Shown here piece by piece: positions 62,688 through 64,000 of a stretch of 64,000 bases of DNA (positions are counted from its first letter, which is position 1; the number at the start of each line of letters is the position of its first letter). Under the pieces are notes generated by a model that did no database searches, was not told where the DNA came from, and worked only from the letters and a program-made list of their open reading frames with translations. The translations under genes and the position numbers were made by a program. This DNA comes from Flavobacterium sp. TAB 87. GTDB lineage: Bacteria; Bacteroidota; Bacteroidia; Flavobacteriales; Flavobacteriaceae. The stretch covers positions 174,128 to 238,127 of the forward strand of contig NZ_LLWK01000033.1 of assembly GCF_001529295.1 (NCBI RefSeq), read 5' to 3'.

Positions 62688-63794
62688 CTATTTTACTTTA
62701 TCGACACCTAACCAGTCATTAACTATATCTCTAAGCAAACCTTCTTCTTTAAACTTAAGCAAATCAATATTCAGCTTTGAAGTAAACTTGGAATTCAATG
62801 GAAATGCAAATCCATATCCTTGTCTCAGATACTCCGATTCTGATATTCGGACATACTCATCCGGATTTTTTTCTAAAAAATATTTGATCTGAGGTCGATC
62901 AAAAACAACGGCCTCTACTTCATTATCCTTTAATAATTTATATCCTTCCTCCAGTTTCTCAATCAATACCACCTTTCCATTATAATCTGATACAAATGGA
63001 ACACTTGGAGAATCCTTCAAGACAGCAATTCTTTTATTTTGAAATTGATCTGCAGAAGAAACCACAGTTTCTCCCATACCAGATAGCGTTAAAGAACTTG
63101 CAATACCAGCAACCATAGTAGTGGCAAAAAGAATCGAAACAATCATCCAAGATCCTGCAACAATACGCCCCATCAAAGTAACTGGAGCAATATCTCCGTA
63201 ACCTGTTGTGGACATGGTTACAATTGCACACCACATTCCGTTTGCAATACCACGAACCGGTTCATGAGGAAATTGTTCTGGAGAAGCTTCTCGCTCTGCA
63301 AGCCACAATAGTGTACCAACGCATCCTAGTATAAATAAGAAAATAAAAAGTGCATATAAAAGCTCTATAGTGAACAAAGGTGCCACACGATCAAAAATTG
63401 TTGGAGCGTCCACTCTTGACAAAATAGATAAACTAGATTGAAAGTAAGGTTGAGAAAAATTTATTAATTCTGCCCTTTCGGAAGTAATACTAACGGGTCC
63501 AACCAGTATATCTAACGTACCTTTTTGTAAATCATTTATGGCTTGAGAAACATTTACATATGGAATTATAGTATAATCAATATTATTTTCTTTTACTAAG
63601 AGATCCCAAATTTCAACAGATATACCGTTCCAGCTTTCCCCGTGCTTTATAACAAAAGGTTCTGATCCAGCGAATCCAACTTTAAGTTCTCGTTGTACAG
63701 TTGTACTAATGAGTGTGTCATTTTTTTGACTGTAAAAATTTAAAGAAGTAAAAAATAAAAAGATAAGAAAAAAGAAATTTGTTTTAAATATCAA
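62688..63794 (-). CDS. GluR0-like prokaryotic ionotropic glutamate receptor/potassium channel
   Basis: A 368-residue protein with a signal peptide (FFFLIFLFFTSLNFYSQ). A periplasmic binding-protein lobe (~35-130, ELKVGFAGSEPFVIKHGESWNGISVEIWDLL) is followed by a helix at ~141-166. A pore loop WCAIVTMSTTGYGDIAPVT carries the potassium selectivity filter TTGYGD (196-201). A helix at ~208-235 and the second lobe (~245-365, IAVLKDSPSVPF...AVVFDRPQIKYFLEKN) follow. This is the architecture of cyanobacterial GluR0: a ligand-gated potassium channel made from a split amino-acid-binding domain. The ligand is probably an amino acid; the role in this organism is unknown. It is transcribed away from the rRNA operon. 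Confidence 0.9.
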   Translation of the reverse strand: MIFKTNFFFLIFLFFTSLNFYSQKNDTLISTTVQRELKVGFAGSEPFVIKHGESWNGISVEIWDLLVKENNIDYTIIPYVNVSQAINDLQKGTLDILVGPVSITSERAELINFSQPYFQSSLSILSRVDAPTIFDRVAPLFTIELLYALFIFLFILGCVGTLLWLAEREASPEQFPHEPVRGIANGMWCAIVTMSTTGYGDIAPVTLMGRIVAGSWMIVSILFATTMVAGIASSLTLSGMGETVVSSADQFQNKRIAVLKDSPSVPFVSDYNGKVVLIEKLEEGYKLLKDNEVEAVVFDRPQIKYFLEKNPDEYVRISESEYLRQGYGFAFPLNSKFTSKLNIDLLKFKEEGLLRDIVNDWLGVDKVK

Positions 63795-63947
63795 AATGTA
63801 TAGTATTTAAGATTATATGTTTTATGTGCTAAAATACAAAAACAGATTTAAATGAAAAAATCCCGCTCCTTAGAACTAGATTGTTTCAAATCTACAATGT
63901 TTAATATGCTGATTAAATTTTTAGTATCCACATCTTCTACAAACGAA

Positions 63948-63977
63948 AAAACCCTAATTCGTTAGAATTAGGGTTTT
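63948..63977. terminator. Strong terminator of the rRNA operon
   Basis: Perfect 13-base arms AAAACCCTAATTC and GAATTAGGGTTTT about a GTTA tetraloop. On the minus strand it is followed by a T-tract (TTTTTTCG). It lies about 10 bases past the putative 5S rRNA 3' end. Confidence 0.92.
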
Positions 63978-63985
63978 AAAAAGAA

Positions 63986-64000
63986 AGGCGACGACATACT
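63986..64000 (-). rRNA. 5S rRNA, extreme 3' end only (cut by window edge)
   Basis: The minus strand begins AGTATGTCGTCGCC, the usual Bacteroidota 5S 3'-end pattern (...GGGAGAGTAnGTCGnCGCC), followed within about 10 bases by a strong terminator. Only about 15 bases are inside the window, so the call depends on the terminator context. Confidence 0.65.

Noticed and set aside
1..64000. CRISPR arrays, insertion sequences, prophage or integrase genes
   Set aside because: No regularly spaced repeats, transposase, integrase or phage structural genes were seen in any frame.

Overview
This 64 kb window comes from an AT-rich member of the Bacteroidota, most likely a Flavobacterium or close relative. 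The evidence is a SusC/SusD pair, TAnnTTTG-type -7 promoter boxes, a flavobacterial ftsK-lolA-lptF/G-ribB gene order, a Prx-Trx-DUF6952 cluster and very weak Shine-Dalgarno signals. The left edge cuts a yggS-type gene. The right edge cuts what looks like the 3' end of a 5S rRNA, so an rRNA operon probably lies just beyond.

Layout. 0-4 kb: yggS (partial), a small AAA+ ATPase, a glycine-zipper stress protein and a GMC oxidoreductase. 4.2-8.15 kb: a four-gene TroABCD-type metal ABC importer behind a palindromic operator candidate; both permeases carry C-terminal winged-helix-like tails. 8.5-15.3 kb: tRNA-Ser(UGA), then a tightly packed minus-strand run (dgk-like, ftsK, lolA-like, lptF/G, ribB with a degenerate RibA domain, thioesterase). 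15.3-19.0 kb: peroxide defence (tpx, peroxiredoxin, CGNC thioredoxin, DUF6952) and nhaC.

19.1-37.8 kb is the most interesting region: a ten-gene minus-strand cluster with a divergent DeoR-type regulator. In transcription order it holds susC, susD (interrupted by one in-frame stop), NamZ/DUF1343 exo-muramidase, MurQ etherase, a Na+/solute symporter, an exported NagZ-like GH3 fused to a serine hydrolase, a DUF5009/NagX-like acyltransferase, a GHL10/DigH-like glycosidase, an AmpG-like MFS permease and a second GH3 without a signal peptide. Together these describe a polysaccharide-utilisation locus for peptidoglycan glycan (GlcNAc-MurNAc). The steps would be cutting of denuded glycan, outer-membrane uptake, exo-cleavage to GlcNAc and MurNAc, import, and conversion of MurNAc-6-P to GlcNAc-6-P. 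No MurNAc kinase is present in the window.

38-54.7 kb is mostly plus-strand housekeeping metabolism: FAD/Fe-S D-2-hydroxyacid dehydrogenase, pncA, an L,D-transpeptidase, sdaA, panB, a pseudouridine synthase, an aldehyde dehydrogenase, a large hybrid histidine kinase, a zinc metallopeptidase and a GNAT acetyltransferase. 54.8-64 kb holds an overlapping HipA-like kinase/DUF3037 pair, a decayed TlpA-like pseudogene, nnrD, a candidate structured RNA, gcvT, an S41 protease, a YebC protein and a GluR0-like glutamate-receptor potassium channel.

All assignments rest on reading motifs and context by eye. No database search was run.
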